Shown here: one piece after another, positions 1 through 9,986 of the stretch
How the letters are laid out: every line of letters starts with the position of its first letter
How positions within the stretch are numbered: the first letter of the stretch is position 1
Origin: Burkholderiaceae bacterium
GTDB lineage: Bacteria; Pseudomonadota; Gammaproteobacteria; Burkholderiales; Burkholderiaceae
Length of the DNA stretch: 64,000 nucleotides
Reading direction: 5' to 3'
Assembly: GCA_947450225.1 (NCBI GenBank)
Contig: CANFUO010000002.1
Location: 1-64,000, forward strand
Program-made: the position numbers and the translations under genes
The notes under the pieces: generated by a model
Databases searched by the model: none
What the model was told of the DNA's origin: nothing
Seen by the model: the letters and a program-made list of their open reading frames with translations, nothing else

Positions 1-266
1 TAGGAAGTGTATGGGGCTAATAGTGTTGAAACCAAGTTCACACCACCACCGCCACCGCCGCCAAGTCCGCCAGCACCACCGCCACCAACAATCAGAATCG
101 ACACTGCATTTAATGAGGAGTTAGTTACATTGAACTGGCCATTTGCATACGTAATACCCATTGCTAAACCACTAATATTCGTGACTGTAGAATTTGCTGT
201 TCCTGATACAACATTACCTGCAACTGAATACTGGAAGTTTCCGTTATCCAACAATTTTAGATAGTT
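1..266 (-). repeat. TpsA composite unit 4, start only (YLKLLDNGNFQYSV...SILIVGGGGAGGLGGGGGGGVNLVSTLLAPYTS), cut by window edge
   Basis: In-frame translation to the last base; LLAPYTS parallels VSLAPNTTYTISVGAGG of unit 1. Confidence 0.65.
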
Positions 267-3200
267 GGTTTGGTTACTATATTCAGTCAAGCCACCTGCG
301 AAATGAATATTGCCAGCCGCACTTGTTAAAACCATATTGGCGCCAACACGAACTGACTGAGTTAAATCGGTACTGTTATATTGTTGATCACCTACCGTTG
401 AGATGTTCGAGCGAAGAATCGCATTGCCAGTGACAACTAAATTATTCACTTTGGAGATGACGCTATTTAAACCAACCGTGAAAGTACCACCCACTGTCAA
501 GTCGACCGGCCCACCCGCATTCACTAAATTAATAGTAGCGCCAGCCGGTTGATCATTACCAACTGCGAAATTGAATACCTGAATCGTCGACCCGCTTGTA
601 TTCAGATTCATCGTTCCACTATTCGCGAGAATCGATCCACTACTATAGTTTCCAAAATTGTTAATATCGATTGTGTTGGTATTTAATTTAACAAATCCAG
701 AGATTCCACTAATTTGACTGAAGTTAATTGCTTTATTGTTGGTGAGAGTTTTATCTGTAGGCGTATCGAGCGTTAAATTTCTTCCAGCTATATCTTGTGT
801 AAAGGTGCCAAATAAAATATCTCCAGCAAAGTTCTTTAACGTAACATCTCCATTTAACTGAATGTTATTAAACAATTGTCCCAACGAAGTAGTAACATTT
901 CCAGCAAGTTCAGATGAACCGCTGACACCAATTGTCCGAATACCTTGTTGAGTAACTCCAAGTGTATTAATGAACGGTGCGCCGATAGACTGGGCTGACA
1001 AATTACCAGTAATTGTGACGCTATCTAATCCTAAATTGTTGGCATCAAAATTGGAATCATTTACAGCTGAACCAAAACTAACCTTAGAATTATTGCTAGC
1101 AGTAAATGTTGGGCTTCCTGTGAGGGTAACAACTCCAGAATAGGTTTGGTCATAATCGGATGTAACATTACCACCAATGGTAGTTGTGCCATTCACCACA
1201 AGTCCTGTTGAATTTAAAATATTTAACAAGGCACCTGTCGGCAAGACCAAATTATTCATCACGACTTGATTGTTGGTACCAAATAAATTTAAAGTACCAG
1301 CCAATATAGAAATATCTTGACCAAAGTTACTAACACCCGTAATCGACAAGGCGCCTGTACCATCTTTAATAATTCTTAAGACATCAGAAATCTGACTAAC
1401 TGCAATCGTCGATGGTGTATTTGAATTGACCCTGTAGCCAAACTCATTGATATGAGAAACACTTCCGGATATACCAGCTTGACCAGAATTACTCGATAAA
1501 TATAAACTTGCTCTGCCATGAGGTACTGGTACGTCGAGAATCACAATACCAGATCCACCAGCGCCTGGATTCCCACAACACCAATATGTACCGCCGCCAC
1601 CGCTACCGGTATTTGCCGTTCCTGAGGTTGGCTGAATCCACGAACCATTACCGTTGTAATAGGTTCCATTACCTCCACCACCTAAGCCTCCAAGAGATGC
1701 AGTCGGCCAAGAATTATTTCCATTCTGTCCACCATCCTTACCACCTGCACCACCAGCACCGAAGTATTGTATTGCGCCCGTAATATTACTGGCAGCACCC
1801 GGTCCACCATCACCAACATTCGAATTAGATGCCCACCCACCCCATGGATAACCATTAAAGATAAATGGTATCTGAGCAGGACCAGTTCCACCGGCGCCTC
1901 CCCCACCTCCCGCTTGCTGATAACCCCAAACTTGACCATTACTGTTTCCAGTTCCAACCGTAATCGAATTACTACCGTTATAACCTTGTCCAAGAGAGCC
2001 TAAACCACCTGGGTTGGATGTGTAAAAAGATGCGCCACCACCAGATCCACCACTGTTCCCACCAAACCAACAACACTGTGAACCGTCATTACTATATGGG
2101 CCACCTCCACCACCGCCGCCTTTGGCAACCAAAAGACCAAGCGGAAGACCAAACTGGGAATCTATACCATTGCCACCAGCTCTTCCACAACAATTTGGAA
2201 CAAGGCCACCAGATCCAACAATCACTGTGTATTCAGTTCCTGCAACAGTAGCGTAATTATTCACCGGAATCACCCCACCACCACCACCACCACCCATACT
2301 TCCCGCACCGCCACCGCCAACGATTAAGGCATTAATCTTTGCATCGTACTTTGCGGTCCAAGTATATGTATCTAATACTGAATCATAAGTAACCACAACT
2401 CCAGGTGCTTGAGTTGGATCACCAACGGTATAACGGGTGTATGTTGAGTTATTGTTTACACCAAGGGTTTGATAGGCATACACCCCATTCCCTAAGAACT
2501 GAATAATGCCAGGATAAAAAGCATCACCTAATACGTTGCCGTTGATCTGAATATTTCCAGTAACAGCAGTCATTGCCGTATCAGCGGTCAAGCGGATATT
2601 GCCGTTATAGGTTTGATCTTCGGTTGTATTAATTGCCCCACCAATGGACGAAGGACCATTAATGGTTAAAGACTTAAGCGCAGAAGTTCCGCCAATCACA
2701 CCATTGAGGTTGACCATTCCAGTGGAGCTTATTCCTGAATTGAGGGTCAGGGTATTTGTACCGGCAACAACATCATCAATCGTAGAGTTGAAGGTAATTG
2801 GAGCAACACCAGAGGTTTGTACGGTAACGTTTGCGGAAATTTGTACCGGACCACCATACGTCTGAGAGCCCGAGGTACTAATAATTCCGCTTAATGACGC
2901 AAGACCACTCACATTTAAATTATTAATATTTAATAAGCTTCCACCATTGACCATGGTGAAACTACCAAGATTCAAATCTTGCCCGCTAGGGGTTGCAAGA
3001 TCAAATGTTCCGCCATTGGCTAAATATAAAGATCCCATCGTCAGTGGACCAGTTAGTCCAGGAGTAACAATAGTTCCTCCGAGAACACTGATAGATCCGG
3101 CATAAGACGTGATGTTAGTAAGCGTTAAAGTACCTGACCCCATCTTGGCTAATCCTGCAGAACTCGCAATTTGACTAGCAGCGTTGAGACTAAAGTTTGA

Positions 3201-6200
3201 GCTCGAATTAACTGTCAGAACGCCGATATGACTGAAGTTAGTTCCAGTCAAAATACCTGAATAATTTGCGGAGGGTTGTGCAGTAATTGTTAAGTTAGGT
3301 GCAATCCCAATATTCAGAACAACGATACCGGAGCCACCATTAGCGGCATTACAACACCACCAACCACCACCACCGCCGCCACCAGTATTTGGAGCACCAG
3401 GTGTTGAAGAAATCCACTGCCAAGGAGAAGCATTTGTTGGATTAGGGCCTGTATTGTAAGCGCCATTACCACCTCCACCTAAACCACCAATAGTTCCGGG
3501 ATTTGTCCAATCAGGAGAGCCGCCACCGCCACCGCCACCGAAGTAGGTTGGCGCGCCAGTAATGTTAGAACGAAGCCCAATACCACCGTTACCTGTTTGA
3601 TTGCTCGACGTGTAGTTAGAACCTGTATTCACAGGTGAGCCGCCAGCACCACCACCACCGCCAGCTAACCAATATTGGCCATTGGGTCCATTGCCGATTG
3701 TCGATGGTCCACCACTAAATCCTTGGCCCGCAATACCCGAACCACCTTGTGTCCAATTGTAGAATGCGCCGCCACCACCAGAGCCACCTGCATTACCTGT
3801 CAACCAACAACACCCAACATAATTTGGGCCATATGCACTTCCACCGCCGCCACCACCAAATGCAATAAGTTGTGTTCCAAATTTGGAATCGAAACCGTTA
3901 CCGCCAGTACAAGCACCACCACAATTCGTAATACCACCTGCGCCAACAACAACAGAATAAAGACTATTACCATCGATCGAGAAATTAGTGAGAAGTACCC
4001 CACCACCGCCGCCGCCGCCAACAGCACCAGCACCACCACCAGCAACAATTAATGCAATACCTTGACTACTGAACCCAGATCTAAAACCATACTGACCTAG
4101 AACGGAGTCATAAAATAATGTAAACCCGCCAGGTAAAGTTGAAGTATTACTACTGACTGTCCCACTCGTATTCGTTCCATTAGGATCTTGGAAAAGGTAA
4201 TCCCCATTTCCTAAGAATTGCAGAGTAGAAATATATCCGAGAACTTTGCCACCAAATACAACGTTACCAGCTGCACTTGTAAGAGTTGTATTACTCCACA
4301 AAGTGACGTCATTGGCGAAGTACTGATCACCGCTTGAGATGATGCTTGAACCTAAATTAGCTACGCCATTAACGGTTACTGTCTTGGCGTTTGTAATTGG
4401 GCTATTCGTGAAAGTCGATAAATTATTAACGATTAAATCTTGTGGGTTAGCAGCATCAAGTGCTAGTCCACCACCATTTAAAACTAAGGTATCAATATTT
4501 AATAGATTACCTGGAGAATTAATAATCGATAAAACACCACCGGTGACAGTTAAAGGAGACGAATAGTTCCCTAAGCCATTAATCACGTAAGTATCTGTTC
4601 CACCCTTTGTAAAGCTTGTTGTTCCGAGAACCAAATTCAGTGGAACATTAACCGGTGTGGATGATCCGGAGCTCGAAGATAAAGACAGGCGATTGATATT
4701 AGAAATATTTTCAATACCAATGATTGCTTTACCGCTATTGACAGTTAAATCTGTTGCTTGACCATAAGTTGGTCTCGCAATAATCACAGTACCAGAGCCA
4801 CCGCTTCCAGCTCCCGGCCCCGCCCAACAACAATAAGCTATAGGTCCGGCACCGCCACCACCACCCGTATTGGCTAATCCAGAAGTACCAGCAACCCAAT
4901 TATTTGAGTCATATTGATTGCCATTGATATATCCACCAGTTCCGCCACCACCAATACCACCTACACCCTTATTGACCCCTGGATTACTTCCCCAATCATA
5001 GAATGCTGAACCACCACCGCCACCGCCGTAATAGACTGTTGTACCAGTGATATTATTTGCAATACCTGCTCCACCATTGGCGGAATTATTATTAGTTACA
5101 TTTTCGCCATTGGTAGATATGAAAGGAGAGCCACCAGCACCACCACCGCCGCCACCAATCCTATACTGCCCATTCACAACAGTACCAGCAGAGCCTGCAT
5201 TGCCTTGACCAAGGGTTCCTTGACCAGCAGTTCCTTGGAGTGCACCCCAACCCCAGTTATACCAATAAACAGATGCCCCACCACCAGAACCTCCAGAATT
5301 ACCTTGCGCCCAACAACACCAACCACCAGCACCGCCTCCTAAAGCAATCATCGATGTGCTGGTACCAAATTGTGAGTTTCCACCATTTCGACCGTCACTG
5401 ATTGGATTATTAGGATCGTAATACCCTACTCCACCAGCTCCTACACTAATGGTGTAAGTTGTATTGGGAGCAAGTGACACTCTTGGGTTGTATATCACAC
5501 CTCCGGCACCACCGCCACCACCTGATGAACCCCCTCCGCCGCCGCCGCCAACTGACAATACTTTAACTACATCGTAATAAGATGGCGACCATTGGTATGT
5601 ATTAGCATTAGAATCAAAAGTAACATTAGCGATTTGGGTACCACTCAAAGCCGTTGCATCAGCTGTGTAAGTAGTCCCTTGATAAATGTAGTCGCCATTA
5701 CCTAAGAACTGAATCAAATCTCTTGGCGTAACAGAGGCGGCGTTACCGCTGACGTTCGCCATAAACTCAACATTGCCGCTGACTGTATTAATTGTGACCG
5801 CATCTAAGAGAAGTACGCTATTGTGATAAATCTGATCACCAGTCGTATTGATTGAAGTTGTTAAATTTGCAGTCCCGTAAACATTCAAACTTCCTAATGG
5901 ATTAATTGACCCAATCGGCGCAAATACATTAAGTGATGACGTTCCTGCCGAAATAATAAAGTTATGCGCATCTGCTGCAAGCGGGGCATCATCAACTGTG
6001 GAATTAAATGTGATTGGACTATTTTGCGTAACGATATATAGGCAAGAGCCATTCGGGCATTGAGTACTAACTGTCTTAAATGGAACAGAGGTTGCGCTTG
6101 TTTTCGTGAAGATGACCGGGCTATTAAATTCAATCGCACCTAATGGATTGTTATAGCCAATCGAATCACCAATCAAGACCCTACCTGTGCCAGCGTTCAG

Positions 6201-9200
6201 GGTTAATGAATTCAGCCCTACTCCAGCATTTGACGTATCAATCGTTGATGTAAATGTGATGGTGGCACAACTCACTTGTGTGGTACAGCCACTCGGAGCA
6301 TTCGCTGACATGACGCTAACTGAACCATCCAACCTTACTGGGCCATCAAAGGTAGTAGATTGGAAAGTATTGATTAAACCAACATTTCCGGTGAGTGTAA
6401 TACCGCCACTTCCCTGAATTACTAATTTCGTATTACCCGTTTGATTCCATGAAGCAACATCATCAATCGTTGAACTAAAATTAATGATGGAAGGCGTCGC
6501 TAAAGTTAAGGTACTTCCTTGCTGGACAGTTCCATTAATCTGAACGGTTGAAGCGTAAGTTTGGTTACCGTTCGTTGAAATATCTTTTGTGATGTACACA
6601 GGACTTAATACAGTTAAATTACGAATTGGACTTAAGTTACCAACAGATTCATATAAATTTACCGTTGATGTTCCAGCATCTAATGTCAAGCTATGGCCCA
6701 ACTGTCCAGTTGCAACAACCGATTCGTTAATTGCTGCATACATATAAATTGGTGCGTTTTGGGTCGTCATGGTGGTATCACCCGCCAAGAACAAATTCGT
6801 CACTGTGTATTGCTGAACACCCGTTGTATTGATAGAGCCCTTAGTAAATAGACTATCACCAGTTACGATCAAACTATTGAGTGGTGTAGTTGCTCCAACA
6901 GATCCCCCAAATGAAACTGCGGCTGGATACTGACTTGATAAGCTGAGTTGATTACATCCACTACAAAAATCGTCAACCGTAGATCCAAAAACAATGAAGC
7001 CACCATAGTTACTGTTTAAGGTAGGATTGTTATTGATGACTACAGGACCGTTATAGCGCTGAGTTGAGGATGTGGTGATATTTGCTGCAATATTGATTAA
7101 AGAGCCTTGAACGAACAATTGGCTAGCAATACCACCTAAAGAAATATTAGAATTAATATTTACTGCACCTACTGCTTTTAAGGTTAAAGAACCATCTTGA
7201 GAGATGATTGGGGCACTAACTGTGATGTCGCCATTTCCGGCACCATTACTACCAATAGTAGTAATAGTAATCGCTTGACCCAAGTTCAACGCTGTCACAA
7301 GATTGGTGACGTTAATGATGGAGGTACTGCTGGAGTTTGGGGAGTAGTACTGATCGGAGGTGGATATTACTTCTAAGATACTACCAGTGGCAAAACTATT
7401 TGGTACGTTGAATGTGATGTTGGTTGCGGTGTCTGAGTCGTAAGAGATGATGATGTCGGTTGGGTCAAGCAACCAGATTCCACCACGACCTGCATTAATC
7501 GCTGCTAATAAATGTAGAGTATGTCCAGAGGTTTCAATATAACCACCAGGACCATTTACTGCAAACGCATTAATCGTTGTTTGATTATCGATACTCGTAA
7601 TAATAGAAAAAGGCAATGTGCCGTATTGTGCATCATTGCCTATTTTGATAATCCCCCCGACTGTGTTACCTATTGCCTGAATATTAGCCGCAACTAAAAT
7701 CGTGCTTAACAGTCCTGAGATATTAATTGCTCCGCCACGACCATTTCCACCATTTGTTTGAATAAGAGCATTTTCAATTACCACGCTTCCTTGATGAGAT
7801 ATTAATGTGATTAGTCCACCATTCTCACCATTGGAGATAATCGAAGCATTTTGGCCAATATAAACCACATCAGTTCCACTGACTAAAATCTTGGCACCAT
7901 TATTATCGCTTGATGTATATTGTCCACTAACTGTATTAATTGAATTTGAATTACTTACTGAACGACTAGACCCATTAATCGATCCTAATATTTTTATAAT
8001 CGCTCCAGCTAAATTAATTTGAGAATTACTACCACCATCGACATTAATCGACCCATGGGAATTAATTGCAACCATGGTTGCCTGAATATTCACAGAGGAG
8101 GATTTAATATTGCTATCAATTACAATACTACCCAATGCATTTAAACTCAAACTAGTATATTGATTATTACTAATAATATCTGCATAAGTTTGAATAACGA
8201 TATTATTAACTGATGTATTAATAATATTAACCGCATTATTATTATTGGAATTAATATTATCCATTAACTGATTTAAGCTACCGGCATTGATCGTCACATT
8301 GGCGTTTTCCAAAGCGAGAGTAACCACATTAGCAGTAATGGTATCAATCACCATTGCAGATGCATTCACAATCCAGTTCCCAACAACGCCCATTGGTGCA
8401 GACGTGTCTACACGTAAAGTATCTGCCATTACAACAGCACCAGCAGATCCAGTAGTAATCGTTCCTCCATTACCACCCAACTGCCCACCTTGGGCTTTGA
8501 GGATCCCCGCTAACGTAGTAGAGATTGTTGACCAAATATTGATCGCTCCGCCATTACCAGCTTTTGTTGCTGATACATCAACCAATGCTCCAGCAGCAAC
8601 ATTCACTGTTTGAGCTTGAACTGATGACAATGCAGGATTGGCTGAAGTCGTTCCAATATTAATAGTTCCACCACCCTGTGTTCCAGTAGCAGTCGTAATT
8701 GAATTTGCTTTTAAATTAATTTGGTTACCCACTAAAGTAATTGTTCCGCCAACTCCAGCAAGAGCATTATTTACATTATTTGTACCACCTGAAGAACTAA
8801 CAGGAGCAGTAGTTGCGGGCGTGTTCGAAGTACTTTGTGAATTTGAAGTTTGCACTACAGGCGCTGAAATATTTGATGTTGTGAGGGTTGAAGTTTGTAC
8901 AACCGGCGCAGGATTTTGCGCGCCCACATCAGGTAAAGTTATTGAATTTGCAGAAATTGTTCCGGCTTGATTTACTGTACCCGCTGTCAAGGTAACTACG
9001 CCACCCTGAACATTGACGCCGTCTGCAGCTACGGTACCTGTATTTCTTATTACTGAACTCATCAAAGCATTTGCGGAATTGGCTGCAATGATCACCTGCC
9101 CACCATTGACCTGAATTAATCTTTTATTTGAAATCAATGAATTAACAACAGAAGCATCCACAGAAACTTTAACAAGTTGACGATCAGAAAACGTTAAAGT

Positions 9201-9854
9201 AACCTTTTGACCACTCGCTAATGCGACACTATTTTGACTAGATAAAGTTGCCAAAATAGCACCTTCGTTTCTGACCTCTGGAGCCATGAGGGCAATGAAT
9301 CCTTTTACATCTCTTACAGTAATGCGCCCTTGATTTACAACGGCCCCACTCTCACCGCCAGAAAATGACATAGAATCTTTTGCCGCCATAAAATCATCGT
9401 TCGCGATATTCATTGTGGTGGCAACCATGCCACCAACATTTACTTCCGCATTCTTACCAAATACAACTCCGTTTGGATTCACAAAAATAACTTGACCATT
9501 GGCATTTACTGCACCATTAATCATTGACTGTGAAGCACTATTTACTCTATTTAGAGTTACTGCTCCTGCATTTGGTTGATTGAAATTTACGGTGTTACCT
9601 TTTGCAACATCAAATGAAGACCAGCTTACTACAGCACGTTGGCTAGATTGATTGACGTTGAGTGTGGCGCTATTTGGTTGGGAAATTGTTGCCTGGCCAG
9701 CTTCAACTTTTCCACCCGTCGGAAGCGGTGCCGAAAAGCTATTTGAACTTAACATTACTGCAGAAGTTGCAAATATAAATAAAGATTTAGTCTTACAAAA
9801 ATTCAATGAAAAAGTTTTTGAATTACTTCTAGATTCACGAGAAAAAGAATGCAA
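1..9854 (-). CDS. Giant two-partner-secretion (TpsA)/filamentous haemagglutinin-like exoprotein, C-terminus truncated by left window edge
   Basis: Minus-strand translation near 9.8-9.2 kb reads ...KSLFIFATSAVMLSSNSFSAPLPTGGKVEAGQATISQPNSATLNVNQSSQRAVVSWSSFDVAKGNTVNFNQPNAGAVTLNRVNSASQSMINGAVNANGQVIFVNPNGVVFGKNAEVNVGGMVATTMNIAND..., the classic TPS/haemagglutination-activity domain. GRGGIWLLDPTDIII occurs further on. The same frame (codon low coordinate divisible by 3) gives Gly-rich sense protein at ~5.3, 3.5, 2.1, 1.6 and 0.05 kb. The start codon is uncertain: TTG at 9854 after AAGGA, or TTG at 9941; the first upstream in-frame stop (TGA) is near 9955. Not every codon was checked for stops. 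Confidence 0.9.
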   Translation of the reverse strand, partial: MHSFSRESRSNSKTFSLNFCKTKSLFIFATSAVMLSSNSFSAPLPTGGKVEAGQATISQPNSATLNVNQSSQRAVVSWSSFDVAKGNTVNFNQPNAGAVTLNRVNSASQSMINGAVNANGQVIFVNPNGVVFGKNAEVNVGGMVATTMNIANDDFMAAKDSMSFSGGESGAVVNQGRITVRDVKGFIALMAPEVRNEGAILATLSSQNSVALASGQKVTLTFSDRQLVKVSVDASVVNSLISNKRLIQVNGGQVIIAANSANALMSSVIRNTGTVAADGVNVQGGVVTLTAGTVNQAGTISANSITLPDVGAQNPAPVVQTSTLTTSNISAPVVQTSNSQSTSNTPATTAPVSSSGGTNNVNNALAGVGGTITLVGNQINLKANSITTATGTQGGGTINIGTTSANPALSSVQAQTVNVAAGALVDVSATKAGNGGAINIWSTISTTLAGILKAQGGQLGGNGGTITTGSAGAVVMADTLRVDTSAPMGVVGNWIVNASAMVIDTITANVVTLALENANVTINAGSLNQLMDNINSNNNNAVNIINTSVNNIVIQTYADIISNNQYTSLSLNALGSIVIDSNIKSSSVNIQATMVAINSHGSINVDGGSNSQINLAGAIIKILGSINGSSRSVSNSNSINTVSGQYTSSDNNGAKILVSGTDVVYIGQNASIISNGENGGLITLISHQGSVVIENALIQTNGGNGRGGAINISGLLSTILVAANIQAIGNTVGGIIKIGNDAQYGTLPFSIITSIDNQTTINAFAVNGPGGYIETSGHTLHLLAAINAGRGGIWLLDPTDIIISYDSDTATNITFNVPNSFATGSILEVISTSDQYYSPNSSSTSIINVTNLVTALNLGQAITITTIGSNGAGNGDITVSAPIISQDGSLTLKAVGAVNINSNISLGGIASQLFVQGSLINIAANITTSSTQRYNGPVVINNNPTLNSNYGGFIVFGSTVDDFCSGCNQLSLSSQYPAAVSFGGSVGATTPLNSLIVTGDSLFTKGSINTTGVQQYTVTNLFLAGDTTMTTQNAPIYMYAAINESVVATGQLGHSLTLDAGTSTVNLYESVGNLSPIRNLTVLSPVYITKDISTNGNQTYASTVQINGTVQQGSTLTLATPSIINFSSTIDDVASWNQTGNTKLVIQGSGGITLTGNVGLINTFQSTTFDGPVRLDGSVSVMSANAPSGCTTQVSCATITFTSTIDTSNAGVGLNSLTLNAGTGRVLIGDSIGYNNPLGAIEFNSPVIFTKTSATSVPFKTVSTQCPNGSCLYIVTQNSPITFNSTVDDAPLAADAHNFIISAGTSSLNVFAPIGSINPLGSLNVYGTANLTTSINTTGDQIYHNSVLLLDAVTINTVSGNVEFMANVSGNAASVTPRDLIQFLGNGDYIYQGTTYTADATALSGTQIANVTFDSNANTYQWSPSYYDVVKVLSVGGGGGGGSSGGGGGAGGVIYNPRVSLAPNTTYTISVGAGGVGYYDPNNPISDGRNGGNSQFGTSTSMIALGGGAGGWCCWAQGNSGGSGGGASVYWYNWGWGALQGTAGQGTLGQGNAGSAGTVVNGQYRIGGGGGGAGGSPFISTNGENVTNNNSANGGAGIANNITGTTVYYGGGGGGSAFYDWGSNPGVNKGVGGIGGGGTGGYINGNQYDSNNWVAGTSGLANTGGGGGAGPIAYCCWAGPGAGSGGSGTVIIARPTYGQATDLTVNSGKAIIGIENISNINRLSLSSSSGSSTPVNVPLNLVLGTTSFTKGGTDTYVINGLGNYSSPLTVTGGVLSIINSPGNLLNIDTLVLNGGGLALDAANPQDLIVNNLSTFTNSPITNAKTVTVNGVANLGSSIISSGDQYFANDVTLWSNTTLTSAAGNVVFGGKVLGYISTLQFLGNGDYLFQDPNGTNTSGTVSSNTSTLPGGFTLFYDSVLGQYGFRSGFSSQGIALIVAGGGAGAVGGGGGGGVLLTNFSIDGNSLYSVVVGAGGITNCGGACTGGNGFDSKFGTQLIAFGGGGGGSAYGPNYVGCCWLTGNAGGSGGGGAFYNWTQGGSGIAGQGFSGGPSTIGNGPNGQYWLAGGGGGAGGSPVNTGSNYTSSNQTGNGGIGLRSNITGAPTYFGGGGGGGSPDWTNPGTIGGLGGGGNGAYNTGPNPTNASPWQWISSTPGAPNTGGGGGGGWWCCNAANGGSGIVVLNIGIAPNLTITAQPSANYSGILTGTNFSHIGVLTVNSSSNFSLNAASQIASSAGLAKMGSGTLTLTNITSYAGSISVLGGTIVTPGLTGPLTMGSLYLANGGTFDLATPSGQDLNLGSFTMVNGGSLLNINNLNVSGLASLSGIISTSGSQTYGGPVQISANVTVQTSGVAPITFNSTIDDVVAGTNTLTLNSGISSTGMVNLNGVIGGTSALKSLTINGPSSIGGAINTTEDQTYNGNIRLTADTAMTAVTGNIQINGNVLGDAFYPGIIQFLGNGVYAYQTLGVNNNSTYTRYTVGDPTQAPGVVVTYDSVLDTYTWTAKYDAKINALIVGGGGAGSMGGGGGGGVIPVNNYATVAGTEYTVIVGSGGLVPNCCGRAGGNGIDSQFGLPLGLLVAKGGGGGGGPYSNDGSQCCWFGGNSGGSGGGASFYTSNPGGLGSLGQGYNGSNSITVGTGNSNGQVWGYQQAGGGGGAGGTGPAQIPFIFNGYPWGGWASNSNVGDGGPGAASNITGAIQYFGAGGAGGKDGGQNGNNSWPTASLGGLGGGGNGTYYNGNGSWIQPTSGTANTGSGGGGTYWCCGNPGAGGSGIVILDVPVPHGRASLYLSSNSGQAGISGSVSHINEFGYRVNSNTPSTIAVSQISDVLRIIKDGTGALSITGVSNFGQDISILAGTLNLFGTNNQVVMNNLVLPTGALLNILNSTGLVVNGTTTIGGNVTSDYDQTYSGVVTLTGSPTFTASNNSKVSFGSAVNDSNFDANNLGLDSVTITGNLSAQSIGAPFINTLGVTQQGIRTIGVSGSSELAGNVTTSLGQLFNNIQLNGDVTLKNFAGDILFGTFTQDIAGRNLTLDTPTDKTLTNNKAINFSQISGISGFVKLNTNTIDINNFGNYSSGSILANSGTMNLNTSGSTIQVFNFAVGNDQPAGATINLVNAGGPVDLTVGGTFTVGLNSVISKVNNLVVTGNAILRSNISTVGDQQYNSTDLTQSVRVGANMVLTSAAGNIHFAGGLTEYSNQTNYLKLLDNGNFQYSVAGNVVSGTANSTVTNISGLAMGITYANGQFNVTNSSLNAVSILIVGGGGAGGLGGGGGGGVNLVSTLLAPYTS
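1485..2513 (-). repeat. TpsA composite unit 3: IIQFLGNGVYAYQ linker plus Gly-rich module (NCCGRAGG...QCCWFGG...YWCCGNPGAGGSGIVILDV)
   Basis: By-eye minus-strand translation; same submotif order as units 1 and 2. Confidence 0.75.
3295..4228 (-). repeat. TpsA composite unit 2: TLQFLGNGDYLFQ linker plus Gly-rich module (VAGGGAGG...GCCWLTG...GWWCCNAANGGSGIVVLNI)
   Basis: By-eye minus-strand translation; aligned submotifs SKFG, GGSGGGG, GNGGIGLRSNITG, NTGGGGGGG, GGSGIVVL. Confidence 0.75.
4774..5722 (-). repeat. TpsA composite unit 1: LIQFLGNGDYIYQ linker plus Gly-rich module (VGGGGGGGSS...GWCCWAQ...YCCWAGPGAGSGGSGTVIIARP)
   Basis: By-eye minus-strand translation; same order of submotifs as units 2 and 3. 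Confidence 0.75.
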
Positions 9855-9986
9855 AAATCCTTGCCACGCTTGACTAGTAAGATTATTAGAGGGGTAAAAA
9901 TACTTTTTCTTCAAAAAACTATTTCTTTTAAAAATGCTCAAGCGAACTTGAATTCAAAATTGACATTGACATACCATACCATAAAT

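Noticed and set aside
1682-1993. Minus-strand ORF of 103 aa (MDKVITVVIRLRLE...)
   Set aside because: Different frame from the Gly-rich TpsA frame; no ribosome-binding site or recognisable domain.
3800-4048. Minus-strand 82-aa hydrophobic ORF resembling a TM peptide
   Set aside because: Off-frame reading of GGT/GGC repeats produces Val/Leu runs; artefact.
1-5560. Dense CCACCACCGCC repeats as possible microsatellite or CRISPR
   Set aside because: They are codons for poly-Gly in an open minus-strand frame; no regular direct repeats with unique spacers.
7-9873. Plus-strand ORFs (7..264, 1508..1783, 3675..4052, 8287..8613, 8638..8970, 9652..9873 etc.)
   Set aside because: Low-complexity antisense of the minus-strand tpsA gene; Pro/Thr-rich translations mirror Gly/Ser codons.
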